Shown here: one piece after another, positions 35,707 through 45,112 of the stretch
Layout: each line of letters begins with the position of its first letter
Numbering within the stretch: the stretch's first letter is position 1
Source: Ignavibacteriaceae bacterium
Lineage (GTDB): Bacteria > Bacteroidota > Ignavibacteria > Ignavibacteriales > Ignavibacteriaceae
Direction: 5' to 3'
Assembly: GCA_023229425.1 (NCBI GenBank)
Contig: JALNZG010000005.1
Location: forward strand, 1 to 64,000
Length of the DNA: 64,000 nt
The notes under the pieces: model-generated
Told to the model about the DNA's origin: nothing
The model's input: only the letters and a program-made list of their open reading frames with translations
Databases searched by the model: none
Program-made: the position numbers and the translations under genes

Positions 35707-37008
35707 ATGAAATTAACTGAGAAAGATTACAAGCTGATCCGAGATTGCATCGACAAGCCTGAGATTGAAATATCTTATGAAATCAAAGAAGAATATTTGA
35801 AATACGAACATATATTACAAAAATTAACTATTGATAAAATTAATATAGGGGATTCAGTAAAATACCTAGGTAAACAATATTTTGTTATTGAAACAAGTAA
35901 AAACTATGTAGCGATTAAAGATGAATTAGGCAGAACAAATACTATGACGAGGATTGAGTTTATTGAACGTAAAAGAAAAGAAATATTTGATAATTCAATA
36001 GAGGAGCAAAATGTTGTAGAGATTGGAGATTATATATTTAATATTCCAGAATCGAGACTTAAATTACTTCTAATAACAAAAAGAGAACCTAATGAAGCAG
36101 ATTTTGGAATTAAATACACTATGAATATATGGGGAACATTTGAAACCGTATATAAACCAGAAGAGCCGAGCGCAATTTATCCGTTTTTGCCCATTAAATA
36201 TCCTGCAAATAGATCTGATCTTGATATAATTAAAAAAAAACCATCGTACAAATATTTAACCCCTGAACAACGGTGGATTTATTTTAATTGGCTACAAGAT
36301 ATTTCGCAACCAATTGATATTAATTATGTTTTCTTGTATTACTATGGTTTAGAACGACATTTAATCCATAATTTTAAAAATGAACTCATCCTACAAAATG
36401 AGGAAAGCACAAAATACCTAGATCATTTTTTGCCAAACATAGATTCAGCTATTGATGAAATTATTGAATTGAGAAAATACCATCACGATTATTCTTTTTC
36501 GCACTTTAGTTTACATTCTGTATTCTATTCATTAATGATACGTAAACAAACGGATAAATTTTGGAATTTCTTTAAAGAAAGTAGTTATACAGATGTGGAC
36601 AATATTAAATTACTCATGGCAATATATAGCGGTAGTGAAATTACATCAGATGCTTTATTGTCTTTATTGGAGATTTTAAGACACCCAAACTATTTTTATA
36701 ATAGAAAGCCATTACTTGACAGTAAATATATTTATCAACGAAATGAAATATTCAAAGCTGAACTAGATTGTCTTTTGATAGAAAGATATGGTTCAAAATC
36801 ATTTCCAATAAATAAATTTTCGATCGAAGATATTCCACAAACAACGGTTGAAATATTTGCCAACTATTCAATCCCACAAAAACAAAGATTCCATTCCATT
36901 CCAAATATAACCGCTGTTCCAGAATTCATATCAGAACTTAGGGAAATAATGTCGGTAGTAGATGAGAAAGTAAAAAAGAGATTAAGATGTAGAAAAAGGA
37001 ATCGCTAA
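35707..37008 (+). CDS. TerB N-terminal-domain-like protein
   Basis: The 433-residue protein contains the TerB_N signature YLTPEQRWIYFNWLQDI followed by DINYVFLYYYGLERHLI near residues 180-225. TerB_N domains accompany tellurite-resistance-type and phage-defence modules and are thought to be regulatory or membrane-associated scaffolds; the exact role is unknown. The N-terminal 150 residues have no recognisable domain. No TerB, TerC or helicase partner follows. The gene looks AT-richer than neighbouring housekeeping genes, fitting transfer. The ATG is preceded by only a weak SD-like AAGTAAT. Confidence 0.6.
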   Translation: MKLTEKDYKLIRDCIDKPEIEISYEIKEEYLKYEHILQKLTIDKINIGDSVKYLGKQYFVIETSKNYVAIKDELGRTNTMTRIEFIERKRKEIFDNSIEEQNVVEIGDYIFNIPESRLKLLLITKREPNEADFGIKYTMNIWGTFETVYKPEEPSAIYPFLPIKYPANRSDLDIIKKKPSYKYLTPEQRWIYFNWLQDISQPIDINYVFLYYYGLERHLIHNFKNELILQNEESTKYLDHFLPNIDSAIDEIIELRKYHHDYSFSHFSLHSVFYSLMIRKQTDKFWNFFKESSYTDVDNIKLLMAIYSGSEITSDALLSLLEILRHPNYFYNRKPLLDSKYIYQRNEIFKAELDCLLIERYGSKSFPINKFSIEDIPQTTVEIFANYSIPQKQRFHSIPNITAVPEFISELREIMSVVDEKVKKRLRCRKRNR

Positions 37009-37192
37009 CTAACCGATTTTACTGCTACTTAAAGAAACACTATTTGTTGAAATTAATTAGATATGAAATAGTGATTTGTTGTTTATTGAAGATGAAGAAG
37101 CAAGCTTTATGTAATCAAGAAAAAACTAGACTTCTCTCTGCCATAACTCATCTAATCGGAGGCAAAAATATTTTATAGAATAGATTGAATAA

Positions 37193-37270
37193 AAATATTC
37201 ATTCCCGATGGGAATGTGTAGATAGGTTGGGATTACTTTTTACAAATATTCATCCCCATACGGGGATGTG
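37193..37270. repeat. two related hairpins with compensatory changes
   Basis: Two units start with AAATATTCAT and end with ATGTG, 51 bp apart. Their stems differ but each pairs internally: CATTCCC/GGGAATG (37200-37216, 3-nt loop) and CATCCCC/GGGGATG (37251-37268, 4-nt loop). The T:A to C:G swap keeps pairing in both, which points to conserved RNA or DNA structure. They lie in the 454-bp gene-free region 37009-37462. Confidence 0.6.
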
Positions 37271-37305
37271 ATTTCATGGTAGGGGTTTGAGTTACAAAGG
37301 TTCAA

Positions 37306-37320
37306 TTCGCCGAAGGCGAA
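37306..37320. repeat. short GC inverted repeat
   Basis: TTCGCC and GGCGAA flank GAA. It is a relative of the palindrome at 32009-32022, in the same gene-free stretch as the paired hairpins. Confidence 0.4.
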
Positions 37321-37400
37321 CTACGGTGTTGGAGAAAAATTACGGATTAGAGTGTAAGACGAATTTACTTGCGTCATTGATAAATTTACTTGTAATGGTT

Positions 37401-37429
37401 TTGAAAAACCGTTTCATTTTATGTAAATT
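37401..37429 (+). promoter_or_regulatory. candidate promoter of the toxin-antitoxin pair
   Basis: TTGAAA (37401-37406) and TAAATT (37424-37429) are 17 bp apart, and the antitoxin ATG is 34 bp downstream. I saw no clear operator palindrome overlapping it. Confidence 0.35.
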
Positions 37430-37462
37430 GAATCAGTAAAAAGAAGAAAAGAGAAAAAAACA

Positions 37463-37675
37463 ATGCAATCAATTCAAGCTATCATAGAGCCGAACGGACA
37501 CATAAGGTTTCCCGGAAAATTTCGTATCAAAAAACCGACAAAAGCAATTATTACTTTTCTGGAAGAGGAGAGTAAGTTAAGGTTTACGGAATTAGTTAGT
37601 GAAAAATCATTAGCAGAAGATTGGAACAAACCGGAAGAGGATGAAGCATGGGCGCATTTACAAGCGGAGTTGTAG
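37463..37675 (+). CDS. AbrB/MazE-like antitoxin
   Basis: The 70-residue protein has an N-terminal swapped-hairpin-like start (IIEPNGHIRFPGKFRIKKPTKAIITF) interrupted by charged residues, and an acidic C terminus (LAEDWNKPEEDEAWAHLQ) typical of antitoxins that wrap around PemK/MazF toxins. It overlaps the toxin gene by 28 bp. With the toxin probably broken by a stop codon, the antitoxin may be free of its partner. AAGAAAAGAGAA precedes the ATG as a purine-rich SD region. Confidence 0.75.
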   Translation: MQSIQAIIEPNGHIRFPGKFRIKKPTKAIITFLEEESKLRFTELVSEKSLAEDWNKPEEDEAWAHLQAEL

Positions 37676-37995
37676 TATTAATTCCCTTTCCATTCTCAGA
37701 TTTATCTCAATCAAAGGTAAGACCAGCACTGATTCTTGCGGAAACAAAACAGAATGAATATGTTTTATGTCAGATTACGAGCAATACTTATTCAGATTCT
37801 CAAGCCATTGAAATTACAAATGAAGATTTTCAAAACGGCGGATTAAGAAAAGTCAGTTATGTCCGCACTTCAAAATTATAAACCGGAAGCGGAGAGTTGT
37901 TCCTCTCGCAAGCCGGTGAACTAAGCAATGTAAAGTTCAACTCAGTTATTGACCAAATCGTTCAAATGTTTTCTTCGGAAAAACGCGAGAGCTAA
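37648..37995 (+). pseudogene. MazF/PemK-like toxin interrupted by an in-frame stop
   Basis: The first 77 codons encode a PemK/MazF start (SGVVVLIPFPFSDLSQSKVRPALIL). A TAA at 37879-37881 follows VSYVRTSKL, where the family continues. Reading on in the same frame gives 37 more codons (TGSGELFLSQAGEL, then VKFNSVIDQIVQMF) and a TAA at 37993-37995, matching the family C terminus. So the gene is broken by a single nonsense codon, with no frameshift. Truncation removes the last helix; loss of activity is inference. A sequencing error at one base would produce the same picture. Confidence 0.75.
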
Positions 37996-38105
37996 CTTCA
38001 TAGCTCTTTAGCTTTTATTATCTTGCTCTCGCCGGTTTCTCTTAACGGCAAATCACAAAAAATTCCGTACCTTTACGATGAAAAAATTAGAAAAATAAAC
38101 AAAAA

Positions 38106-39416
38106 ATGAAAATACCTTTAGTTGTAATTGTAGGAAGACCGAATGTCGGTAAATCAACTCTCTATAACCGTTTAACCGGCGTACGCGAAGCAATTGTAGA
38201 TGATCAAAGCGGCGTAACAAGAGACCGGAATTACGGAGAAGTTGAATGGAATAATAAAAAATTTAATTTAATTGATACAGGCGGGTACGTCCCCAATTCA
38301 CCCGACCTTTTTGAAACAGCTATCCGCGAGCAAGTGGAAATTGCCATTGAAGAGTCGGATGTTATTCTTTTTATTACTAATTCGCGCGATGGTATAATGC
38401 CTGTTGATACATTGATCGGGCAAATGCTGAGGCAAGCCCGGAAAAAATGTTTTCTGCTTGTGAATAAAGTTGATTCGCATAACCAGGATAATTTGTTAAA
38501 CGAATTTTATGCTCTCGGACTCGGCGATCCGCTTCCGGTTTCCGCTTTGGTAGGAAGAGGCACCGGTGATTTTCTTGACCTGTTAACGAATGATTTTGTT
38601 GAACAGGTTGAAGAAGAAGAAGATAAACGATTAAAAATTGCAATTGTCGGCAGACCGAATGTCGGCAAATCTTCTTTGACCAATGCGCTGCTTGGATATA
38701 ATCGGAGCATCGTAACAGATATTCCCGGGACTACTCGCGACAGTATCAATTCGGTTATAAAATATTATGGAGAAGATATTGTTTTAATTGATACAGCCGG
38801 ACTTCGAAAGAAGAGTAAAATTCTGGAAAGTATAGAATATTTTTCTTCGATAAGAACTTTGAAAGCTATTGCAGAATCTGATGTTGCGGTCATTTTAATT
38901 GATGCAACAATCGGATTGGAAAATCAAGATCAAAAAATATTAGATGAAGCAGTCCGCCGAAGAAAAGGGATTATCATCGCATACAACAAATGGGATTTAG
39001 TTGAGAAGGAAACGAATACAGCGAGAAAAGTTGAATTGGAATTGCGCGATAAAATCGGCTCGCTTGATTATGTCCCGGTAGTTTTTATTTCCGCATTAAC
39101 AAAACAACGTATCTTTAAACTTATTGATCTTGCAAAAGAAATTGAAGCGGAAAGGAAAAAGAGAATTCCTACTGACCAGTTAAATGACACCCTTCTGGAA
39201 GAAATAAAGCGAACTCCACCGCCGACAACTTCAACCGGCAGAGAAGTTAAAATAAAGTTTATTAACCAGGTCGGTACGAAGTATCCGGTTTTTCTTTTCT
39301 TTTCGAATTATCCCAAAAATGTTACTGAGGCTTACAAAAGATATCTTGAAAAATTAATCCGAAAACATTTTGGTTTTTACGGAGTTCCGTTCACGTTAAG
39401 TTTTAAAGAAAAATGA
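38106..39416 (+). CDS. der: ribosome-associated GTPase Der
   Basis: Der (EngA) is an essential GTPase with two tandem G domains that assists 50S subunit assembly. The 436-residue protein has G1 motifs GRPNVGKST at about 9-17 and GRPNVGKSS at about 182-190, DTGG / DTAG G3 motifs, NKVD and NKWD G4 motifs, and a C-terminal KH-like domain starting near 350. The gene starts a run of overlapping genes to ruvX: its stop overlaps the next start by 4 bp. No clear promoter was identified in the 110 bp upstream. Confidence 0.97.
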   Translation: MKIPLVVIVGRPNVGKSTLYNRLTGVREAIVDDQSGVTRDRNYGEVEWNNKKFNLIDTGGYVPNSPDLFETAIREQVEIAIEESDVILFITNSRDGIMPVDTLIGQMLRQARKKCFLLVNKVDSHNQDNLLNEFYALGLGDPLPVSALVGRGTGDFLDLLTNDFVEQVEEEEDKRLKIAIVGRPNVGKSSLTNALLGYNRSIVTDIPGTTRDSINSVIKYYGEDIVLIDTAGLRKKSKILESIEYFSSIRTLKAIAESDVAVILIDATIGLENQDQKILDEAVRRRKGIIIAYNKWDLVEKETNTARKVELELRDKIGSLDYVPVVFISALTKQRIFKLIDLAKEIEAERKKRIPTDQLNDTLLEEIKRTPPPTTSTGREVKIKFINQVGTKYPVFLFFSNYPKNVTEAYKRYLEKLIRKHFGFYGVPFTLSFKEK

Positions 39417-40771
39417 AACCTGAGCAGACCATTGCGGTTGTTGGCGGAAATGCCGCCGGTGCTGCTGCCGCGGCAAAAGCAAAGCGCATCAATCCGAACG
39501 CTAAAGTCATTTTGTTTGAACAAAGTAATTACATCTCCACCGGCACGTGTGAACTTCCTTATGTTCTTTCCGGTGAAATTGAAGACCCGCATAGCATCGT
39601 TTTATTTGATGAACAAAAGTTCGAGTATGAAAAAAATGTTAAAGTTTTTACCAAACATCAAGTTGAAAAAATTAATGTTCACACGAAAAGTATTTTAGTT
39701 CTTTCGTTAAAAGAATTAAAACCGGTTGAATTCAACTATGACAAATTAATACTTGCGACAGGTACAAGAGTAAAACGTGTTCCACAATTTTCTTCCGAAC
39801 TCACGAATGTTTCTCCATTAAAGTCTGTTGGAGATGTAATACGAATTAAAAAGTTCATAAGTGAAGCAAAACAGAAAAAAGCTTGCATCATAGGCTCGGG
39901 ATACATAGGTTTGGAAACCTCTGAAGCATTGGACAAACTCGGCTTTGAAGTTTATTTAATGGAACAAGCGAGTGAACCTTTTCCTTCCGCGGATAAAGAA
40001 ATAAGACAATTAGTTAAAAAAATATTGAATGAAAAGAAGATCAAATTTTTAGCCGATGCAGAAAATCTTCAGTTCAGATTTAATAATTTCAAAGTTGTTG
40101 AATTTGTTTCTGAAGGACGCTCAACTGATATTGATTTTATTATCAACTGCACAGGTTTTTCACCGAACAACTCGCTGGCTTTTCAAGCGAAACTTGATAT
40201 TGGAAAGTTTGGCGGAATAAAAGTGAACAATAGATTACAGACTTCGCAGAAAGATATTTATGCGTGCGGTGATTGCATTGAAATTAAAAATTTTATTACC
40301 CGCAGTGATGATTATATTCCCCTTGCTACTTTGGCTCAGCGGCAGGGACATATTGCCGGAGAGAACGCAGCTTTGGGAAATGCTTTTTTACAACCTGTAA
40401 TCAAAAATATTTCCGTAAAAATATTTAGTAATTATTTTGCTCAAGTCGGGTTAAGTGAACAAGAATTACTGAACAAAAATATTCCATATTCTTCAGTAGG
40501 AGAAGCCGTACCTAATCTCGTGAAAGTTATGAAAGAGAGCATCATAGTCTTCGGTAAAATTTTGTACGATCGTTCTTCAAAAAAAATATTGGGCGCTTCA
40601 TTTTTGGGTGGAAAAGAAGTTTCGGGTTATGCTGATATAATTTCAACTTATATTAAAAATAATATCCCGGTTACACAATTAGCCAATACAGAATATAATT
40701 ACACTCCTCCGTTATCGCCGTTTATTAATTTGTTATCGGTGTTAGGGAGAAAAGCAGGAAGAATGAAATGA
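39413..40771 (+). CDS. CoA-disulfide-reductase-like FAD/NAD(P) oxidoreductase
   Basis: The 452-residue flavoprotein has the FAD fingerprint VVGGNAAGAAAAAKAKRI near the N terminus, TGTCELPY (single redox-active cysteine, about 43), an NAD(P) fold with IIGSGYIGLETSEAL near 160, and YACGDCIE. A single Cys rather than a CxxxxC pair places it with CoA-disulfide reductases and NADH oxidases/peroxidases. There is no rhodanese extension. The overlap with der (4 bp) and upp (4 bp) indicates cotranscription. The substrate cannot be fixed from sequence. Confidence 0.82.
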   Translation: MKPEQTIAVVGGNAAGAAAAAKAKRINPNAKVILFEQSNYISTGTCELPYVLSGEIEDPHSIVLFDEQKFEYEKNVKVFTKHQVEKINVHTKSILVLSLKELKPVEFNYDKLILATGTRVKRVPQFSSELTNVSPLKSVGDVIRIKKFISEAKQKKACIIGSGYIGLETSEALDKLGFEVYLMEQASEPFPSADKEIRQLVKKILNEKKIKFLADAENLQFRFNNFKVVEFVSEGRSTDIDFIINCTGFSPNNSLAFQAKLDIGKFGGIKVNNRLQTSQKDIYACGDCIEIKNFITRSDDYIPLATLAQRQGHIAGENAALGNAFLQPVIKNISVKIFSNYFAQVGLSEQELLNKNIPYSSVGEAVPNLVKVMKESIIVFGKILYDRSSKKILGASFLGGKEVSGYADIISTYIKNNIPVTQLANTEYNYTPPLSPFINLLSVLGRKAGRMK

Positions 40772-41406
40772 AAATAACACATAAAAACTTTTTTCTAAAT
40801 AAACATCCACTTGTTAAAAAAGATGTAACTATCCTTCGTGATAAAACAACCAATCCGGAAGTGTTTCGCGCTGCTGTAAAAAGAATATCTCTGATTCTCG
40901 CAGTTGGAATAAGCCAAAAATATAATTTGATAAAAATTGATGTTGAAACTCCATTAGAAAAAACGACCGGTTATCAACTGAAACAAAATGTTGTGTTAGT
41001 CCCCGTGTTACGTGCCGGACTCGGTATGGTAAGTGGATTTCTCGAAGTTATTCCGGATGCGAAAGTTGGACATATCGGTTTACAGCGCAATGAAGAAACG
41101 CTAGAACCCGTTGAATATTATTATAAAACTCCAAAGGACATCCACAACGCACGAGTCATTCTACTCGATCCAATGCTTGCTACCGGCGGTTCTTCTTCCG
41201 AAGCAATAAAGTATTTGAAAAAGCGCGGTGTTAAGAATTGTGTGTTTGCTTGTTTGGTTGCTGCTCCCGAAGGAATAAAAAAATTGGCAAATGATCATCC
41301 TGAAGTTTCTATATTTTGTGCTGCTTTAGATAAAAAACTTAATGAGCGAGGATATATTTTGCCGGGACTTGGCGATGCCGGAGACAGAACTTTTGGCACG
41401 CTATAA
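40768..41406 (+). CDS. upp: uracil phosphoribosyltransferase
   Basis: Upp converts uracil and PRPP to UMP in pyrimidine salvage. The 212-residue protein shows VPVLRAGLGMVSGFLE, the PRPP loop LLDPMLATGGSSSEAI near 130, and the C-terminal uracil-binding YILPGLGDAGDRTFGT. Length is typical. It overlaps the oxidoreductase by 4 bp, and its 3' end overlaps the TPR gene. Confidence 0.95.
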   Translation: MKITHKNFFLNKHPLVKKDVTILRDKTTNPEVFRAAVKRISLILAVGISQKYNLIKIDVETPLEKTTGYQLKQNVVLVPVLRAGLGMVSGFLEVIPDAKVGHIGLQRNEETLEPVEYYYKTPKDIHNARVILLDPMLATGGSSSEAIKYLKKRGVKNCVFACLVAAPEGIKKLANDHPEVSIFCAALDKKLNERGYILPGLGDAGDRTFGTL

Positions 41407-42406
41407 AATTTCCATTTTAGTCTTATTCTTTCTTCCGATTACTGTTGCACAAAGTTATCCGGATCAGCATGTTGATTTCCTTTTGAAGAAGGGGATCGGA
41501 TACATTATGGATCAAAATTATGATGAAGCCGGAAAAACTTTTCAATTGTTAGAACAAGCTTATCCAAAATTACCTTTCGGGAAACTTTATTCAGCAGCAG
41601 TGTTAATAACAAAAGCAAATGATCTTGCCGTTCCTATTGAAACCGATAAAATTGAAAAATATTTGGAAGAGGCAGAATCTATTGTTGAAAAAAACAATGA
41701 TAAGAAATCAATTTGGACAAGATATTTCCTAGGGATGGTGAACGGTTACCGGGCTTATTTCTTTTCACTGCAAGGGAAGTGGTTTTCGACTTTCACGGAT
41801 GCAATAAATGCAGTAAATTATTTTGAGAATTGTCTAAAGATTGATTCCTCGTTCAATGAAGCGTTAATATCGATAGGCACTTACAAATATTGGAAAAGTG
41901 TAAAAGCGGCATGGATTCCTTTTTTTGCTGATGAGAGAACGGAAGGTATCCAATTACTAACTAAAGGAATTGAGAAAGAAAGCTATAATTATGCGTCCGG
42001 AGTTATTTCTCTTTTATGGATTTATATCGATCGGAAAAAATCTTTATCGGCAATCTCCTTAGCTGAAGAAGTATTAAAAAAATATCCTAATAACAGGAAC
42101 TTTAAGTGGGCTTTAGCCCGCGCTTATGAAGATGTTAATCTTTCTAAAGCGATTGAACTTCATTATGAACTGTTAACTTCCTATGCTTCGGTAAAACAAG
42201 TGAACAGAATTAATGAAATTGTACTGAAACATAAAATTGCTCAAGATCATGAACGGCAAGGCGATTATAAAAAAGCTTTGTTTCTCTGCAATGAAATTCT
42301 TTTTAAGAAAAAATTCACGAATTATGAAAAACAAATTTTAGAAGAACGGTTAGAGCGAGTAATCGCTTTAAGAAAAAAGTTATCATCTTTAGAAAATGAA
42401 AAATAA
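41375..42406 (+). CDS. exported TPR-like protein
   Basis: I place the start at ATG 41375, giving 343 residues with a signal peptide (ARYKISILVLFFLPITVAQ). An earlier in-frame ATG at 41342 would add 11 residues within upp. The mature part consists of helical TPR-like pairs (for example YIMDQNYDEAGKTFQLLEQA and RQGDYKKALFLCNEILF), suggesting a periplasmic protein-binding role. It overlaps upp by 32 bp, and rsh starts 3 bp after it. No enzymatic motif. Confidence 0.75.
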   Translation: MPETELLARYKISILVLFFLPITVAQSYPDQHVDFLLKKGIGYIMDQNYDEAGKTFQLLEQAYPKLPFGKLYSAAVLITKANDLAVPIETDKIEKYLEEAESIVEKNNDKKSIWTRYFLGMVNGYRAYFFSLQGKWFSTFTDAINAVNYFENCLKIDSSFNEALISIGTYKYWKSVKAAWIPFFADERTEGIQLLTKGIEKESYNYASGVISLLWIYIDRKKSLSAISLAEEVLKKYPNNRNFKWALARAYEDVNLSKAIELHYELLTSYASVKQVNRINEIVLKHKIAQDHERQGDYKKALFLCNEILFKKKFTNYEKQILEERLERVIALRKKLSSLENEK

Positions 42407-42409
42407 GAT

Positions 42410-44596
42410 ATGAATATAGCTCCGGTAACAGCGGTTATAATGCTTGACGAATTAATAAAAAACTGTCAAAAAAATTTACCCGCAGTAAATGTCGAACTTA
42501 TAAAAAAAGCATTTGACTTTTCAGCCGTGGCGCATGAAAATGATACAAGAGCTTCAAACGAGCCTTATTTTACGCATCCATACGCCGTGGCAAATATTTT
42601 AGCTACGGAAATTCCTTTCGACGATATTTCGGTCTCTTGCGCATTGCTCCATGACATTGTTGAAGACAACATGGAATATTCAATAGATACCATCAAGAAA
42701 AACTTTGGAGAGGATATTGCTCTAATTGTTGACGGACTTACAAAAATACAACAGCTTTTTCAAGGAGCAGATATCAATCAGGCGGAAAATTACCGCAAAC
42801 TTTTGATGTCTGTTTCAAAAGATATTCGCGTGATAGTTGTAAAATTTGCCGACCGTTTGCACAACATGCGGACAATTGATTTTCTCAATCCGGAAAAAAG
42901 GAAAAGAATTGCAAAAGAAACGCTCGAAATTTATGCACCGCTTGCTCATCGTTTCGGTCTAGGGAAATTAAAATGGGAATTGGAAGATTTAGCTTTTAAA
43001 GAGCTGAATAAACAAGCGTATGAAGATATTAAAAAGAAAATCAGCGCTAAACGTCCAGAGCGCGAAAAATACATAGACAAATTTTCTGATCCGATCGTCC
43101 AAAAAATAAAAGAATATGGGATCAAATTTGAAATTAGCGGCAGACCAAAACATCTTTACAGCATTTACCGTAAAATGATAAAACGGAACAAACCGTTTGA
43201 AGAAATATATGACCTTTTTGCTGTGAGGATTATATTAGAAGCCGATGATGTCAATCAATGTTACACAGCGTTTGGAATTATCAATCAAATATTTATTCCC
43301 GTTCCGGATAGATTTAAAGATTACATCGCAATTCCCAAAACAAACAATTACCAATCAATTCACACTACCGTTGTTGGACCGGACGGTGAGTTAGTTGAAG
43401 TGCAAATCCGTACTAGAAAAATGCACGACATCGCCGAGAAAGGAGTAGCTGCACATTGGAGATATAAGGAAGGTAATCCGGCTATTGACAAAACGATGAG
43501 CAGTTATGTTTCCTGGATTCGTGAAATGATAGAATCAAGTGGAACTGAAGACGTAAGAAAAAATATTTTAGAAAATTTCAAACTCAATTTATATTCAGAT
43601 GAAATTTATGTTTTTACACCTAACGGTGATCTACGCAGACTTCCGTTGAAAAGTACTCCGGTTGATTTTGCTTTTGATATCCACTCAAAGATCGGATTCC
43701 ATTGCATCGGTGCAAAGGTAAATAAAAAAATTGTCCCATTAGACACACTACTACACAGCGGTGATCAAGTTGAGATTATCATCTCAAAAAACCAGCACCC
43801 AAACAGAAACTGGTTGAAGTTTGTCGTTACACATAAAGCTAAAGCCGAAGTTAGGAAATGGCTGAATAAAGAGGATGATGACTTAGCTAAGACAGGGAAA
43901 GAATTGTGGGATAAGAAAATTAAAAAATTGAAACTTTCTTTTACTCCTCAAGATGTAGCTAAATTGTATCTAAATTTAAAATATGAAAACACCAAGCAAT
44001 TTTATAAAGCTATTGCACAAGGGAAAATTAATCTTGATGAAATATTAAGTACACCGCAACCGAATAAGGAAGAAAAAAAATTACCGCAAGTGAACGCAGA
44101 ATTTGAGAATTTCACTCAGTTTGCGCGCTCCTCCGGAGGAACTCTAGTTGTTGGCGGGGAAAGTACGAACATGCTTTTTTCATATTCAAAATGCTGCAAT
44201 CCAATCCCAGGGGATCAAGTTGTAGGTTTTATAACCAAAGGGGAAGGAATAAAAATTCACCGAAAAAACTGTAAGAGTATGCTCCAACTTTCTGAAAAAG
44301 AATCTGAAAAAATTATTTCCGTAGAATGGCCGGCGCTTGAGAATTCAAATTTTATTGTTGGACTTTCACTTAAGGGGGAAGATTCCCCAGGTTTATTAAG
44401 TGAAGTTGCACATCAAGTTGTGACTTTTCAAAACACAAATATCAAATCGATCAATATTGATACTAAAAATTCCAAATTCGAAGGAACCGTTACTCTATTT
44501 GTGCAGAATCTGGAGCACCTATCGCGCGTTATCGACAGACTTAGAAAGATAAAAGGCGTTTATACTGTTACTCGATTAGAAAATTATGTACAATAA
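42410..44596 (+). CDS. bifunctional (p)ppGpp synthetase/hydrolase
   Basis: The 728-residue RelA/SpoT homologue has an HD hydrolase domain (HPYAVANILATE, ALLHDIVED, FADRLHNMRT, about 40-180), a synthetase domain with DRFKDYIAIPKTNNYQSIH (RFKD motif, typical of bifunctional enzymes, about 305), and a TGS domain (EIYVFTPNGDLRRLP, about 398). A zinc-finger-like region (CCNPIPGD...HRKNC) and a C-terminal ACT domain complete it. Both activities look intact, so it is a Rel/SpoT-type stringent-response enzyme. It lies in the der-ruvX run and overlaps ruvX by 11 bp. Confidence 0.95.
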   Translation: MNIAPVTAVIMLDELIKNCQKNLPAVNVELIKKAFDFSAVAHENDTRASNEPYFTHPYAVANILATEIPFDDISVSCALLHDIVEDNMEYSIDTIKKNFGEDIALIVDGLTKIQQLFQGADINQAENYRKLLMSVSKDIRVIVVKFADRLHNMRTIDFLNPEKRKRIAKETLEIYAPLAHRFGLGKLKWELEDLAFKELNKQAYEDIKKKISAKRPEREKYIDKFSDPIVQKIKEYGIKFEISGRPKHLYSIYRKMIKRNKPFEEIYDLFAVRIILEADDVNQCYTAFGIINQIFIPVPDRFKDYIAIPKTNNYQSIHTTVVGPDGELVEVQIRTRKMHDIAEKGVAAHWRYKEGNPAIDKTMSSYVSWIREMIESSGTEDVRKNILENFKLNLYSDEIYVFTPNGDLRRLPLKSTPVDFAFDIHSKIGFHCIGAKVNKKIVPLDTLLHSGDQVEIIISKNQHPNRNWLKFVVTHKAKAEVRKWLNKEDDDLAKTGKELWDKKIKKLKLSFTPQDVAKLYLNLKYENTKQFYKAIAQGKINLDEILSTPQPNKEEKKLPQVNAEFENFTQFARSSGGTLVVGGESTNMLFSYSKCCNPIPGDQVVGFITKGEGIKIHRKNCKSMLQLSEKESEKIISVEWPALENSNFIVGLSLKGEDSPGLLSEVAHQVVTFQNTNIKSINIDTKNSKFEGTVTLFVQNLEHLSRVIDRLRKIKGVYTVTRLENYVQ

Positions 44597-45029
44597 AACC
44601 GAATCCGAAAAATTTTCAAGAATCCTTGCCATTGACTATGGGGCAAAGCGGATCGGCTTAGCTTTATGCGACCCTCTAAAAACTTTCGCTTATCCTTTTT
44701 TAACTTTATCAAATGATAGTTTGTTTTTTGAAGCACTTAAAAAAATTATTCGGGAGCAAGATGTAGAAAAAATCATTTTAGGAAATCCTTTAAGAGAAGA
44801 TGGCCAAACATCAATAATGTCTGAAAAGATAGTAAAATTCAAAACAAAGCTTGAACAACTTTTTTCGCTAGAGGTTATTCTTGTTGATGAAAGTTATTCC
44901 TCTTCGCTCGCTCAAGAGAGAATTTTAGTTGCCGTTCCAAAAAAATCGAAAAGAAGAGAGAAGGGTTTAGTTGATAGGAACGCCGCGGCAATTATTCTTC
45001 AAGAATATCTTGCTGAAACTGGGTATTGA
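44586..45029 (+). CDS. ruvX: Holliday junction resolvase-like protein RuvX (YqgF)
   Basis: The 147-residue RNase H-fold protein acts in 16S rRNA maturation and possibly Holliday junction resolution. It contains LAIDYGAKRIGLALCDP near the N terminus, the VDESYSS segment and the C-terminal VDRNAAAIILQEYL helix. The start overlaps the rsh 3' end by 11 bp. It is the last gene of the run that starts at der. The next gene is a microcompartment shell protein 83 bp downstream. Confidence 0.9.
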   Translation: MYNKTESEKFSRILAIDYGAKRIGLALCDPLKTFAYPFLTLSNDSLFFEALKKIIREQDVEKIILGNPLREDGQTSIMSEKIVKFKTKLEQLFSLEVILVDESYSSSLAQERILVAVPKKSKRREKGLVDRNAAAIILQEYLAETGY

Positions 45030-45112
45030 AAAATATTATTTATTCTGATTGACATTAATGTTAATTACGTTTATTTTTTGAACAACAAAAATATCATATA
45101 TGGAGCAAACCT

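Noticed and set aside
37193..37270. CRISPR array
   Set aside because: Only two units, repeats differ in their stems, and no cas genes are near.
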